From positions 1 through 64,000 of the forward strand of contig NZ_JAGXJY010000024.1 in the NCBI RefSeq assembly GCF_019091085.1: a DNA stretch of 64,000 nt. Reading direction: 5' to 3'. The translations under genes were made by a program, and so were the position numbers. Within the stretch, counting starts at the first letter, position 1. Every line of letters starts with the position of its first letter. The DNA is from Mesorhizobium sp. GbtcB19 (GTDB lineage: Bacteria; Pseudomonadota; Alphaproteobacteria; Rhizobiales; Rhizobiaceae). Below, in pieces: positions 25,259 to 34,399 of the stretch. The notes below the pieces were generated by a model, which worked only from the letters and a program-made list of their open reading frames with translations, was not told the DNA's origin and ran no database searches.

Positions 25259-26241
25259 GCCGGTTCTTGCGCAACCAGGGTTGGGTCGCCGGCCTGTTCG
25301 CCCTGCTGATCTTTCTCTTCGTCGTCACCAAGCTGATCCAGCCGGCCTATGGCAGCGGCGACTTCGGCTCGCTGGCGCGGGCGGTTCTGCCTTACGCTTT
25401 CGCCGTCGCCGCCCAGACCGTCGTCGTCATCGCCGGCGGCATCGATCTCTCCGTCGCCGCCATGATGGCGCTGACCAGCGTGACCGCGGCCTCGATGATG
25501 AACGGCGCCAGCGAGGAGTATGCGCTCTTCGTCGTGCCCTTCGTGCTCGCCATGGGGTTCGTGCTCGGCGCGCTGAACGGCGTCCTCATCGTCGTCACCC
25601 GCGTGCCGGACATCGTGGTCACGCTCGCGACGCTGTTCGTGCTGCAGGGCGCGGCACTGCTCGTGCTCGGCGCTCCCGGCGGCGCCGCCGCCGAATGGCT
25701 GAAGGCAAGCGTCATCGGCACGGTGCCGATCCCCGGCCTGCCGGATTGGGCCGACGCCTGGGTTCCAAAAGCGCTGGCGCTGCTCGTCGTCTGCCTCTGC
25801 ATCATCTGGATTCCGCTCAGGCGCTCACGCCTCGGCCTCTCGATCTACGCGATCGGCAGCAATGAGCTCGCCGCCTTTCGCAGCGGCGTGCCGGTGGCGC
25901 GCACCAGGATCATCGCCTATGCGCTGTCCGGCCTGTTCGCCGCGATGGGCGGACTGTCGCTCACCATCAGCACCGGCATCGGCGCGCCCATCCCCGGGCC
26001 CTATCTGCTCGCCAGCGTCGCCGCCGTGGTGCTTGGCGGCGTCGCGCTCGGCGGCGGCAAGGGCGGCCTGCTCGGGCCGATCATCGCCGTCTTCGTGCTG
26101 CGGCTGGTACGCACCGACCTGACGCTTCTGGCCATCGATCCGAACGTCACCGCCATCATTGAGGGCCTGATCATGGTTGCGGTGGTGATGTTCGGCGCCT
26201 TCATCACCATCCGCGGCCGCCCGGTGGGAGCAACGCCATGA
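25255..26241 (+). CDS. Sugar ABC transporter permease, RbsC-like
   Basis: A 328-aa membrane permease of the branched-chain/RbsC type with about eight to ten membrane segments. Recognisable features are VIAGGIDLSVAAMMALTSV (near residue 58) and the cytoplasmic coupling loop YAIGSNELAAFRSGVPVART near 200. Start: ATG 25255, overlapping the ATPase stop (ATGA). It works with the next permease as a heterodimer; ribose-type systems usually have one permease, so the two-gene form is a mild peculiarity shared with some CUT2 systems. Confidence 0.92.
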   Translation: MSRFLRNQGWVAGLFALLIFLFVVTKLIQPAYGSGDFGSLARAVLPYAFAVAAQTVVVIAGGIDLSVAAMMALTSVTAASMMNGASEEYALFVVPFVLAMGFVLGALNGVLIVVTRVPDIVVTLATLFVLQGAALLVLGAPGGAAAEWLKASVIGTVPIPGLPDWADAWVPKALALLVVCLCIIWIPLRRSRLGLSIYAIGSNELAAFRSGVPVARTRIIAYALSGLFAAMGGLSLTISTGIGAPIPGPYLLASVAAVVLGGVALGGGKGGLLGPIIAVFVLRLVRTDLTLLAIDPNVTAIIEGLIMVAVVMFGAFITIRGRPVGATP

Positions 26242-27224
26242 CCGACATCGCGACCATGCCCCAGCCGGTCTCGTTCGGCCGCCGCGTCAAGCGCTTCATG
26301 GCGGACCGGCCGCTCATCCCGCTGATCATCCTTTTGATCATTCTTGTGGTGATCCTGCAGATCCTGCGCCCCGGCATCGTCAACGAGCGCTGGCTCGCCA
26401 ACACGGCGAAATTCGCCATCCCGCTGGCGATCCTCGCCGGCTGCCAGACCATGACCATGCTCACCGGTGGCATCGATCTTTCCGTCGGCACAGTGGCGAC
26501 GATGAGCGCCTTCATCATGGCGACGCAGATCGTCAACCAGGATCCCACGGTGGCCTTCCTGCTCGCCATGCTGCCCGCCGTGCTGATCGGCCTCGTCAAC
26601 GGCATCGGCGTCGGCGTGTTCCGGGTGCATCCGCTGATCATGACGCTCGGCACCAGCCTGATCGGCACCGGCTTCCTGCAGGTCTATCAGCGCACGGTCA
26701 TCGCGTCGGGCGCCAAGATCCCGGATTTCCTCAACTGGCTGGGCACCGGCGTCACTTACGGCTTTCCCAACGCGCTTCTGCTGTTCGTGCCGGTGGCGGT
26801 GCTGATCGTCTTCACGCTCAACCGCACCGGCTTCGGCCGCCTGCTCTACGCCGTCGGCGACAATGAACGCGCGGCGCGCCTGTCCGGCGTGCGCTACTGG
26901 CAGGTGATCACCGCGCTCTACGTGCTTTCCAGCCTGCTCGCCGGCATCACCGGCCTGCTCTATATCGGCCTGATCAAGGCCCCGTCGCTGTCGCTGGCCG
27001 AACCGCTGGTGCTGCCTTCGGTGGCCGCAGCCGTCATCGGCGGCACCTCGATCTTCGGCGGCCGCGGCGGTTACACCGGCACCATCATCGGCGCGCTGAT
27101 CCTGACCGTGCTGACGACGCTGCTCACCATCCTGCAGATGCCCGAAGGCGGCCGCCGCATCCTGTTCGGCTTCATCGTGCTGTTCGTGACGGCGGCGTAT
27201 TTGCGGATTGTCGAAGACCGGTAG
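26238..27224 (+). CDS. Sugar ABC transporter permease, RbsC-like (second)
   Basis: A 328-aa permease, a paralogue of the preceding one. It has MLTGGIDLSVGTVATMSAF near residue 75 and the coupling loop YAVGDNERAARLSGVRYWQ near 210. Start: ATG 26238, overlapping by ATGA. It is the last gene of the operon, ending tail-to-tail 12 bp from nasA; a short CCGGT/ACCGG hairpin covers the stop but has no U tract. Confidence 0.92.
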   Translation: MTDIATMPQPVSFGRRVKRFMADRPLIPLIILLIILVVILQILRPGIVNERWLANTAKFAIPLAILAGCQTMTMLTGGIDLSVGTVATMSAFIMATQIVNQDPTVAFLLAMLPAVLIGLVNGIGVGVFRVHPLIMTLGTSLIGTGFLQVYQRTVIASGAKIPDFLNWLGTGVTYGFPNALLLFVPVAVLIVFTLNRTGFGRLLYAVGDNERAARLSGVRYWQVITALYVLSSLLAGITGLLYIGLIKAPSLSLAEPLVLPSVAAAVIGGTSIFGGRGGYTGTIIGALILTVLTTLLTILQMPEGGRRILFGFIVLFVTAAYLRIVEDR

Positions 27225-27236
27225 AACCGGCGTGAC

Positions 27237-29906
27237 TCACTCCGCCGCCTGCACGTGACGGGCGTCGATGATCGCCCGGATCTCGGAGCGGCAGGAGCCG
27301 CAATTGGTGCCCGCGCGCAGTGTCGAGCCGATCGCTTCGAGGCTGTCGCATCCCGAAGCGACCGCTGACGCGAGCTGGTTGGCGCCGATGTGGAAGCATG
27401 CGCACACGACGCGGCCGATGGCCGGCATCGGCACGGGCGAGCGCCCGGACAGAAGCGCGTGGCGATCGGCCGTCGACAGCTTCTGGCGTGTGGCAAGCAG
27501 CGACACCAGCCAGTCCCGCACCGGCAGCTGATCCGGGGCGGCAACCAGCAGCGCCTCAGCCATGGCGCCGGCGTCGTCGATGGCTGCGGCACGATAGGCA
27601 AGCCCGCGGCGATCGGTGTATTCGAGCAACTGGTCCCGCCGCTGGACGGCGAGCAGCTTGCGCGCCAGGAGAATGCCCTGGTCCGGCGGCTCGGTTCCGG
27701 TCAGATCGTAAACCCAGCCGCCCTCGACCGCATGCCGGCTCCAGTGGACGAAACCCGTCGGCCTGAGATCGCGGCGGGTGACGAGCACGCCTGCCCAGCC
27801 CGTGTTTTCGCGCACGATCCTGACCGGAACATGCTTGAGCTCCGGCTGACCGGAATACGGATCGGTGACCGGCGATGACAACAGGCCGGCGGAAGCCTTG
27901 GCCGCGAACTGGCCACTCCAATGCATGGGCAGGAAAGCCTGGCCGCGCCGCTGCGCCTCGGCCACGCGCACCCTGGCGCGGACGAAACCGAAGCGGGTCG
28001 AAAGATGGGCGAGGTCCCCCTCCTTGAGGTGGTGCGCTGCCGCATCGGCCGGATGGAGATCGACCGTCGGCTCCGGCGCGTTCGCCATCAGGCGCGGCAC
28101 GTTGCCGGTGCGCGTCATGGTGTGCCACTGGTCGCGCAGCCGGCCAGTGTTCAAGGCGAGCGGATAGTCGGCGTCGACGGCGAAGGCCGTAGCCTCCTGC
28201 CGCACCGGCACGAAACGCGCGCGGCCGTCGGACGTGGGGAAGCGGCCGTCGGCGAACAATCTTGTCGGCTGCTCGCGGCGGCCCGAAGCGGGCCAACGGC
28301 GTGGCGCGAAGGCACCGTAGTCCGTGTCGCTGAGGTCTGCCAGTCCGCCAAGGTCGAACAGCCGCTCGCCATTGTTCTCGAAGGCGGAAAGCGCGGCATG
28401 CTCGCGGAAGATCTCGGCCGGTGACTGGTAGGCGAAGGCACCGCGGTAACCCATGCGCGCGGCGACCTCGCAGATGATGCGCCAGTCGGCTCTCGCTCCG
28501 CCCGGCGAGGGCAGGAATGACCGCTGGCGCGAGAGGCGCCGCTCAGAATTGGTGACCGTGCCGTCCTTCTCGCCCCAGCCGGCGGCCGGCAGCAGCACGT
28601 CGGCATAGCGCGTAGTGTCGGTGCGGGTCACATCCGAGACGACGACGAACTCGCATTTGGACAAAGCAGCCCGCACCCGCGCTGCATCCGGCATGCTGAC
28701 GGCGGGATTGGTGCCCATCACCCACAGCGCCTTGATGCGGTCGTCGGCGACCGCCTGGAACATATCCACGGCCTTCAGGCCGGCACGCCGCGCGATGTTG
28801 GGCGCGCTCCAGAAGCGGGACACGCGATCGATGGCGGACGGATCCGCGAAGTCCATATGCGCGGCAAGCTGGTTGGCCAGCCCTCCCACCTCGCGCCCGC
28901 CCATGGCGTTCGGCTGGCCGGTCACCGAGAACGGCCCCATGCCGGGCTTGCCGATGCGGCCGGTGGCGAGGTGGCAGTTGATGATGGCGTTGACCTTGTC
29001 GGTACCATGCGCGGACTGGTTGACGCCCTGGCTGTAGACGGTGACCGTACGCTCGATCTCGGCGAAGAGATCGTAGAATGCCTGAACATCGGCGGCCGCC
29101 AATCCGCAGCCTTTCGCGACGCGCGCGATCGACGGTGCATCGGCGCCAGCGAGCGAGGCTGCGGCCTCGAAGTCCGAGGTGCTGTCCCGGATGAAGGCTG
29201 CATCGACCTTCCCCGCTTGCGCGAGATGCGCGAGCAGCCCGTTGAACAACAGCACATCCGTGCCCGGATCGAGCGCCAGATGCAGGTCGCATTCGTCGGC
29301 CGTGGCGGTACGGCGCGGATCGATGACGACGATTTTCGTCCCACGCTCCCGGCGTGCCGCGAGCATGCGCTGGTAGAGCACGGGATGGCACCATGCGGTG
29401 TTGGAGCCGGTGAGCACGATGAGATCGGCGTGCTCGAAATCCTCATAGACGCCCGGGACGATGTCCTCGCCGAAGGCGCGGCGATGGCCGGCGACGGACG
29501 ACGCCATGCAGAGCCGCGAATTGGTGTCGATATTGGCCGAGCCGACAAAACCCTTCATCAGCTTGTTGGCGACGTAGTAATCCTCGGTGAGCAATTGGCC
29601 CGAAACGTAGAAAGCGACCGAGTCGGGCCCGTGCTCGGCAATCGCGCGCGAGAATTTTTCGGCCACGAGATCGAGCGCGTCGTCCCAATCGGCTTGCTTG
29701 CCAAGAACCTCCGGCTGGAGCAGCCGACCTTCAAGGCCAAGCGTCTCGCCAAGCGCAGCGCCTTTCGAACACAGCCGGCCGAAATTGGCCGGATGATCGG
29801 GATCGCCGCGGACGGTTGTCGTGCCGTCCGCGGCGACCTTGGCCAGCACGCCGCAGCCCACCCCGCAATAGGGGCAGGTGGTCCTCACCTCGCGCGCTTC
29901 CTCCAT
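27237..29906 (-). CDS. nasA: Assimilatory nitrate reductase catalytic subunit
   Basis: An 889-aa cytoplasmic molybdopterin enzyme reducing nitrate to nitrite for assimilation. N-terminus: [4Fe-4S] motif CPYCGVGCGV plus the fourth Cys in LCSKGAAL. The central region matches bis-MGD oxidoreductases (MGTNPAVSMPDA near 400), followed by a molydopterin dinucleotide-binding domain. C-terminus: a BFD-like [2Fe-2S] domain (VVCACFHIGANQ and NCGSCRSEI), typical of NasA rather than periplasmic Nap. No Tat signal. It is the last gene of the nitrate operon, 3 bp after nirD. Expression is set by the leader at 34246-34415. Confidence 0.96.
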   Translation of the reverse strand: MEEAREVRTTCPYCGVGCGVLAKVAADGTTTVRGDPDHPANFGRLCSKGAALGETLGLEGRLLQPEVLGKQADWDDALDLVAEKFSRAIAEHGPDSVAFYVSGQLLTEDYYVANKLMKGFVGSANIDTNSRLCMASSVAGHRRAFGEDIVPGVYEDFEHADLIVLTGSNTAWCHPVLYQRMLAARRERGTKIVVIDPRRTATADECDLHLALDPGTDVLLFNGLLAHLAQAGKVDAAFIRDSTSDFEAAASLAGADAPSIARVAKGCGLAAADVQAFYDLFAEIERTVTVYSQGVNQSAHGTDKVNAIINCHLATGRIGKPGMGPFSVTGQPNAMGGREVGGLANQLAAHMDFADPSAIDRVSRFWSAPNIARRAGLKAVDMFQAVADDRIKALWVMGTNPAVSMPDAARVRAALSKCEFVVVSDVTRTDTTRYADVLLPAAGWGEKDGTVTNSERRLSRQRSFLPSPGGARADWRIICEVAARMGYRGAFAYQSPAEIFREHAALSAFENNGERLFDLGGLADLSDTDYGAFAPRRWPASGRREQPTRLFADGRFPTSDGRARFVPVRQEATAFAVDADYPLALNTGRLRDQWHTMTRTGNVPRLMANAPEPTVDLHPADAAAHHLKEGDLAHLSTRFGFVRARVRVAEAQRRGQAFLPMHWSGQFAAKASAGLLSSPVTDPYSGQPELKHVPVRIVRENTGWAGVLVTRRDLRPTGFVHWSRHAVEGGWVYDLTGTEPPDQGILLARKLLAVQRRDQLLEYTDRRGLAYRAAAIDDAGAMAEALLVAAPDQLPVRDWLVSLLATRQKLSTADRHALLSGRSPVPMPAIGRVVCACFHIGANQLASAVASGCDSLEAIGSTLRAGTNCGSCRSEIRAIIDARHVQAAE

Positions 29907-29909
29907 GCC

Positions 29910-30239
29910 TCAGGCCGCTTTCGAAGCCAGCGCTTCGAGCGCGATGAACAGCCGTTCGCCGTCGACCCTGACCGGGATCGTCCTGACCGCGCCTTCATCC
30001 GCGCCGAGCGCCTTCCCCGTCTCCAGCGAGATCACCCAATTGTGCAGCGGGCAGGTCACCGCCACGCCATGCACGATGCCTTGGCTGAGCGGTCCGCCCT
30101 TGTGCGGGCAGTGATCCTCGATGGCAAAGACCTGGTCGTCCGCCGTTCGGAAGACCGCGATCTTGCCTTGCGGGGTTTCAACGCAGCGCGCGCCACGGCG
30201 TGGGATGTCGGCGATGGCGCCGATGGCGATCCAGTTCAT
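29910..30239 (-). CDS. nirD: Nitrite reductase [NAD(P)H] small subunit
   Basis: A 109-aa Rieske-fold protein that accompanies NirB in reducing nitrite to ammonium. It keeps both Rieske ligand pairs, CPHKGG and CPLHNW, so it probably carries a [2Fe-2S] cluster; enteric NirD lacks these residues. Start: ATG 30239 after AGGAAAGAG; an upstream ATG at 30263 would overlap nirB. It lies between nirB and nasA. Confidence 0.95.
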   Translation of the reverse strand: MNWIAIGAIADIPRRGARCVETPQGKIAVFRTADDQVFAIEDHCPHKGGPLSQGIVHGVAVTCPLHNWVISLETGKALGADEGAVRTIPVRVDGERLFIALEALASKAA

Positions 30240-30259
30240 GCCGTCTCTTTCCTGTCGAT

Positions 30260-32710
30260 TCACTCCGCCGCCTCCGCGAACCCGACCGATGCCATCGGCC
30301 GGAACTCATGCTTGTCCTTGCCGGAGACGCGCTCCGACCACGGATCGACCTGGGCGAATTTCTGGCTGAAGACGAAGCGCTCGTAATAGGCTTTGCGCTT
30401 GCTCGTATCGTCCAGGATCTGCCGTTTGATCTCGGCGGTGCCGATGCGCTTGGCCCATTTATAGATGCGCTCGAGGTAGCGGGCCTGCTCGCGATACATC
30501 TGCACGAGCGCCACGATCACCTCGAGCGCCTCGTCCTCGGTCTTCACCAGGCCGAGCACTTCCGTGCCCTTGATGTCGAGGCCGGCCGCACCCGCGAAAT
30601 GGATCTCGTAGCCAGAGTCGACGCACACCACGCCGACATCCTTGCAGGTCGCTTCCGCGCAATTGCGCGGGCATCCCGACACCGCCATCTTCACCTTGGC
30701 CGGCGTCCAGGAACCCCACATGAACTTCTCGATGCGGATGCCGAGCCCGGTCGAATCCTGCGTGCCGAAGCGGCACCAGTCGGTGCCGACGCAGGTCTTC
30801 ACTGTGCGCAGGCCCTTGGCATAGGCATGGCCGGAGACGAAGCCGGCCTTGCCGAGATCGGCCCACACCGCCGGCAGATCTTCCTTGCGGATGCCCAGCA
30901 TGTCGATGCGCTGGCCGCCGGTGACTTTGACCATCGGGATTTCGAACTTGTCGACCACATCGGCGATGGCGCGCAATTCGCCGGCGCTGGTCACCCCGCC
31001 CCACATGCGCGGCACCACCGAATAGGTGCCGTCCTTCTGGATGTTGGCGTGCACGCGCTCGTTGATGAAACGCGACTGATAGTCGTCGGCATATTGATCC
31101 GGCCAGTCGCAGACGAGGTAGTAATTGAGCGCCGGCCGGCACTTGGCGCAGCCGCAGGAAGTCTTCCATTCGAGCTCCTGCATGATGGCGGGGATCGTCT
31201 TCAGGCCCTTCGCCTTGATCAGGCGCCGCACATCGTCATGGCCGAGGCTCGTACAACCGCACATCGGCTGCACCGCCGCCGGATTGTAGGCTTCGCCTAG
31301 CTTGAGCTTCAGCAGCTGTTCGACGAGGCCGGTGCACGAGCCGCACGAGGCCGAGGCCTTGGTGTGGGCGCGCACGTCGTCCAGGCCGGTCAGCCCCTTG
31401 CCGGTGATCGCGCCTGTGATCTTGCCCTTGCAGACGCCGTTGCAGCCGCAGATTTCCGCATCATCCGCCAGTGCCGCAACGGCCGCCAAAGGGTCCGAGG
31501 AAACGCCTCCCTGAAACGCCTGGCCGAAGATCAGCGTGTCGCGCATCTCCGAGATGTCGGTCGCCTTCTTCTTGAGGTCGTTGAACCAGGCGCCGTCGGC
31601 CGTCTCGCCGAACAGCACCGTGCCGATGATGCGGTTGTCCTGCAGCACGACGCGCTTGTAGATGCCGGCGGACGCGTCGCGCAGGATGATCTCCTCGCGA
31701 TCCTCGCCGTCGGCGAAGTCTCCCAGCGAATAGAGGTCGATGCCGGTGACCTTGAGCTTGGTCGGCGTGTCGGAGTGAACGAAGCGCCTGTCCTCGCCGT
31801 CCGCCAGCCTGGCCGCCGCGATGCGCGCCATCTCGTAGAGCGGGGCGACCAGTCCGTAGACATGGCCGCCGACCTCAGCGCATTCGCCAAGCGCCATGAT
31901 CGCCGGATCGGACGTTCGCATACGATCGTCGACGACGATGCCGCGATTGACTTCGAGCCCGGCCTCCTTGGCCAATGTTATGCTGGGGCGGATGCCGACC
32001 GCCATCACTACCAGCGTCGCCGGGATGATCGTGCCGTCCATGAGCTCAACCCCCTCGACCTTGCCATTGCCGAAAATGGCCTTGGTGTTGGCCTTGGTCA
32101 TGATCTTGATGCCGCGCGCCTCGACCGCCTTCTGCAGCAGATAGCCGGCGGCCGGATCGAGCTGGCGCTCCATCAGCGTCGGCATGACGTGCAGCACCGT
32201 GACGTCCATGCCGCGCTCCTTCAACCCGGCTGCGGCTTCGAGCCCGAGCAGGCCGCCGCCGATGACCACCGCCTTGGCGCGCGACTGCGCCGCAAGCAGC
32301 ATGGCGTTGACGTCGTCGAGATCGCGATAGGTCAGCACGCCCGGCAGGTCCTTGCCGGGCACCGGAATGATGAAGGGCACAGAGCCGGTGGCGATGACGA
32401 GACTGTCATAGCTCTCGGTCACGCCGTGGTCCGAAGTGACGGTCTTGGCCTCTCTGTCGATGGCGACGATCCGGTGCCCCTTGTAGAGGGTGATGCCGTG
32501 CTTGATGTACCAGCCGTCGCCATGGATGACGATCTCCTCGAACGCCTTCTCGCCCGACAGCACCGGCGACAGCATGATGCGGTCGTAGTTCACGCGCGGC
32601 TCGGCGTTGAAGATGATCACGGCGTAGCGGTCGGGCGCTGCCTCCAGCAGGTGCTCCAGCATCCTGCCCGGCGCCATGCCATTGCCGATGATGACGAGTT
32701 TTTCGGTCAT
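30260..32710 (-). CDS. nirB: Nitrite reductase [NAD(P)H] large subunit
   Basis: An 816-aa cytoplasmic enzyme reducing nitrite to ammonium with six electrons from NAD(P)H. Domains in order: FAD/NAD-binding pyridine-nucleotide disulphide oxidoreductase (1-about 400; GNGMAPGRMLEHLLEA, VIGGGLLGLEAA), BFD-like [2Fe-2S] (CGCNGVCKGK, CGSCTGLV), a second BFD-like segment (MCGCTSLGH, SCGCAKCRPAL), and the sirohaem/[4Fe-4S] sulfite/nitrite reductase domain (TCVGTDWCRFG; SGCPRNCAEATCKD). All ligand cysteines are visible. Operon neighbours are narK upstream and nirD and nasA downstream. Confidence 0.97.
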   Translation of the reverse strand: MTEKLVIIGNGMAPGRMLEHLLEAAPDRYAVIIFNAEPRVNYDRIMLSPVLSGEKAFEEIVIHGDGWYIKHGITLYKGHRIVAIDREAKTVTSDHGVTESYDSLVIATGSVPFIIPVPGKDLPGVLTYRDLDDVNAMLLAAQSRAKAVVIGGGLLGLEAAAGLKERGMDVTVLHVMPTLMERQLDPAAGYLLQKAVEARGIKIMTKANTKAIFGNGKVEGVELMDGTIIPATLVVMAVGIRPSITLAKEAGLEVNRGIVVDDRMRTSDPAIMALGECAEVGGHVYGLVAPLYEMARIAAARLADGEDRRFVHSDTPTKLKVTGIDLYSLGDFADGEDREEIILRDASAGIYKRVVLQDNRIIGTVLFGETADGAWFNDLKKKATDISEMRDTLIFGQAFQGGVSSDPLAAVAALADDAEICGCNGVCKGKITGAITGKGLTGLDDVRAHTKASASCGSCTGLVEQLLKLKLGEAYNPAAVQPMCGCTSLGHDDVRRLIKAKGLKTIPAIMQELEWKTSCGCAKCRPALNYYLVCDWPDQYADDYQSRFINERVHANIQKDGTYSVVPRMWGGVTSAGELRAIADVVDKFEIPMVKVTGGQRIDMLGIRKEDLPAVWADLGKAGFVSGHAYAKGLRTVKTCVGTDWCRFGTQDSTGLGIRIEKFMWGSWTPAKVKMAVSGCPRNCAEATCKDVGVVCVDSGYEIHFAGAAGLDIKGTEVLGLVKTEDEALEVIVALVQMYREQARYLERIYKWAKRIGTAEIKRQILDDTSKRKAYYERFVFSQKFAQVDPWSERVSGKDKHEFRPMASVGFAEAAE

Positions 32711-32723
32711 GTCGGTCTCCGGT

Positions 32724-34025
32724 CTATTCGGCGGCGTAGGAAAGCGGCGCGGTCTTGACCTCGGCCGCGCGCTCCATCCGGCGGATGGTGATATGCATCC
32801 AGACCAGGCACGAGACGACGATCACGAAGAGCAGCATGAAGCAGCTCGACCAGACGCCGGTAAGGTCGTTCAGCGCGCCGAAGGCGATCGGCAGGATGAA
32901 GCCGCCGAGGCCGCCGATCATGCCGACGACACCGCCGACCGCGCCGACGCTCTGCGGGTAATAGGCCGGGATGTGCTTGTAGACGGCAGCCTTGCCGAGG
33001 CTCATGAAGAAGCCGAGCACGGAGGCGACGGCGATGAAGGCGAGCGGGCCGATCTCGAAATGGAAGGGGATCGGCCCGCTGATGCCGCGCACGACATAAT
33101 CTGCCGAGGGGAGAGACAGAACGAGCGTGGCGACGGCAGAGACACTGAAGGTCCAGTAGAGCACGGTTCGGGCGCCGATGCGGTCGGAAAGCACGCCGCC
33201 ATAGGCGCGGAATATGCTGGCGGGGATCGAATAGGCGGCGCCGATCATGCCGGCGGTGGCGATGCCGAAACCGTAGACGCCGATCAGATAGCGCGGCAGC
33301 CACAGCGACAGCGCCACGAACGCGCCGAAGGCGAAGAAATAGTAGAAGGCGAAGCGCCAGACCTGCAGGTTCTTCAGCGGCGCGAATTCCTGCCAGAAGC
33401 TTCTCGCCGGCGTCGCCTTGCCGGCGCGGCGCTCGCGGATGACCGGATCGTCGCCGGTGGTGAACCAGAAAATGGCAGCCATGACGGCCAAGGCCGCCGC
33501 CCAGATCAGCGCCACCGACTGCCAGCCCCAGGCAAGCAGCACGAGCGGCGCCAGGAACTTGGTGACCGCAGCGCCGACATTGCCGACGCCGAAGATGCCG
33601 AGCGCCGTGCCCTGTTTGTCGGCCGGGAAGAACCGCGAGACATAGGCGACGCCGACGGCGAAGGAGCCGCCGGCGAGCCCGACGCCGAGTGCTGCGACCA
33701 GCATCTGTCCATAGGTGTGCGCGAAGGCGAGCAGGAAGGTCGCGACCGCCGCCGCGAGCATCGTCATCGTATAGACCAGCCGGCCGCCATAGCGGTCGGT
33801 CCAGACACCGAGCACCATGCGCACGAGCGAACCGGTCAGGATCGGCGTGCCGACCAGCAGGCCGAACTCGGTCTCGTTCAGGCCGAGCTCCTGCTTGATG
33901 CGCACGCCGATGATGGAAAAGATCGTCCACACCGCGAAGCAGACGGTGAAGGCGATGGTGGACATGACGAGCGCCTGCCGGGGAGCACTGTCCTGGCTGG
34001 GCGCGGCTGCGAGATTTGCGGTCAT
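32724..34025 (-). CDS. narK: Nitrate/nitrite transporter, MFS (NarK family)
   Basis: A 433-aa major facilitator protein with 12 predicted membrane segments, of the NarK/NasA nitrate-nitrite porter type. Signature-like stretches include FAVWTIFSIIGVRIKQELGL in helix 1 and GLAGGSFAVGVAYVSRFFP and GNVGAAVTKF in the glycine-rich helices. It supplies nitrate to NasA; no nitrate ABC transporter genes are in the operon. Start: ATG 34025. It sits 53 bp after a 55-aa membrane-peptide gene, the first gene behind the regulated leader. Confidence 0.95.
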   Translation of the reverse strand: MTANLAAAPSQDSAPRQALVMSTIAFTVCFAVWTIFSIIGVRIKQELGLNETEFGLLVGTPILTGSLVRMVLGVWTDRYGGRLVYTMTMLAAAVATFLLAFAHTYGQMLVAALGVGLAGGSFAVGVAYVSRFFPADKQGTALGIFGVGNVGAAVTKFLAPLVLLAWGWQSVALIWAAALAVMAAIFWFTTGDDPVIRERRAGKATPARSFWQEFAPLKNLQVWRFAFYYFFAFGAFVALSLWLPRYLIGVYGFGIATAGMIGAAYSIPASIFRAYGGVLSDRIGARTVLYWTFSVSAVATLVLSLPSADYVVRGISGPIPFHFEIGPLAFIAVASVLGFFMSLGKAAVYKHIPAYYPQSVGAVGGVVGMIGGLGGFILPIAFGALNDLTGVWSSCFMLLFVIVVSCLVWMHITIRRMERAAEVKTAPLSYAAE

Positions 34026-34077
34026 GGCTGGCTCCGGTTTGCGGCGTGGGAGGCGCCGCGTGTGGTGTTGATCTTGG

Positions 34078-34245
34078 TCAGCGCGGCGGCACCTGGGCGG
34101 TCACTTGCGGACCCGTGCTTTCGGCTTCGTGGCTGGCGGGAAACAGTAGAAGTGCCGCGGCGAACAGCACCGCCGTCAGAAGGCTGCTCGCCAGGAAATC
34201 GCGGCGGGTGAAATCCTTAAGCGAAGGTCCGATCCGTTTGGTCAT
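34078..34245 (-). CDS. 55-aa single-span membrane peptide in the nitrate operon leader
   Basis: A short ORF directly after the leader terminator (start ATG 34245, behind CGGAGACG) and 53 bp before narK. It reads MTKRIGPSLKDFTRRDFLAS at the N-terminus, then a hydrophobic segment of about 16 residues (SLLTAVLFAAALLLFP) and a polar tail ending QVTAQVPPR. TRRDFLAS resembles a Tat signal motif, but only about 20 residues follow the hydrophobic part, so it is either a tiny membrane protein or a remnant of a longer exported protein. It was too short for usual gene finding; position and ribosome site make translation likely. Confidence 0.55.
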   Translation of the reverse strand: MTKRIGPSLKDFTRRDFLASSLLTAVLFAAALLLFPASHEAESTGPQVTAQVPPR

Positions 34246-34266
34246 CGTCGTCTCCGGTCCAAAACG

Positions 34267-34337
34267 AAAAAAGCTGCCGTCCAGGCCCTCTCGCGTCCGT
34301 ACATCCGGGATCGCGTGGTGACCTGAGCGGCAGCTTT
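34267..34337 (-). terminator. Leader terminator of the nitrate operon (attenuator)
   Basis: On the minus strand the arms AAAGCTGCCG (34337-34328) and CGGCAGCTTT (34279-34270) pair over 10 bp, with extra inner CAGG/CCTG pairing, and are followed directly by a run of six T. The roughly 48-nt loop is long. The 5' arm overlaps the ANTAR-type hairpin P2, so the two structures exclude each other. It lies 22 nt before the first ORF of the operon. Confidence 0.8.
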
Positions 34338-34363
34338 GCCTGTGGCGCCCGCCATTGGACGCC
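34329..34363 (-). promoter_or_regulatory. ANTAR-type tandem hairpin RNA (NasT target)
   Basis: On the minus strand, P1 (34363-34344) has a 7-bp stem GGCGTCC/GGGCGCC closing the hexaloop AATGGC. After a 3-nt linker, P2 (34340-34329) has GGC/GCC closing the hexaloop AAAGCT. Both loops carry A at position 1 and G at position 4, the hallmark of RNA bound by ANTAR antiterminators. P2's loop and 3' arm form the 5' arm of the terminator. The partner NasT is encoded just upstream. Confidence 0.75.
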
Positions 34364-34399
34364 TGTTCTGTTGCCCGCGAACGGGCTCGATTATTTCAA

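Noticed and set aside
28857-31300. Long plus-strand frames opposite nasA and nirB
   Set aside because: Both true genes have complete cofactor motifs on the minus strand; the opposing frames show none.
32676-34211. 511-codon plus-strand frame across narK
   Set aside because: Antisense to narK, with a repetitive Glu/Arg/Asp/His composition typical of antisense frames.
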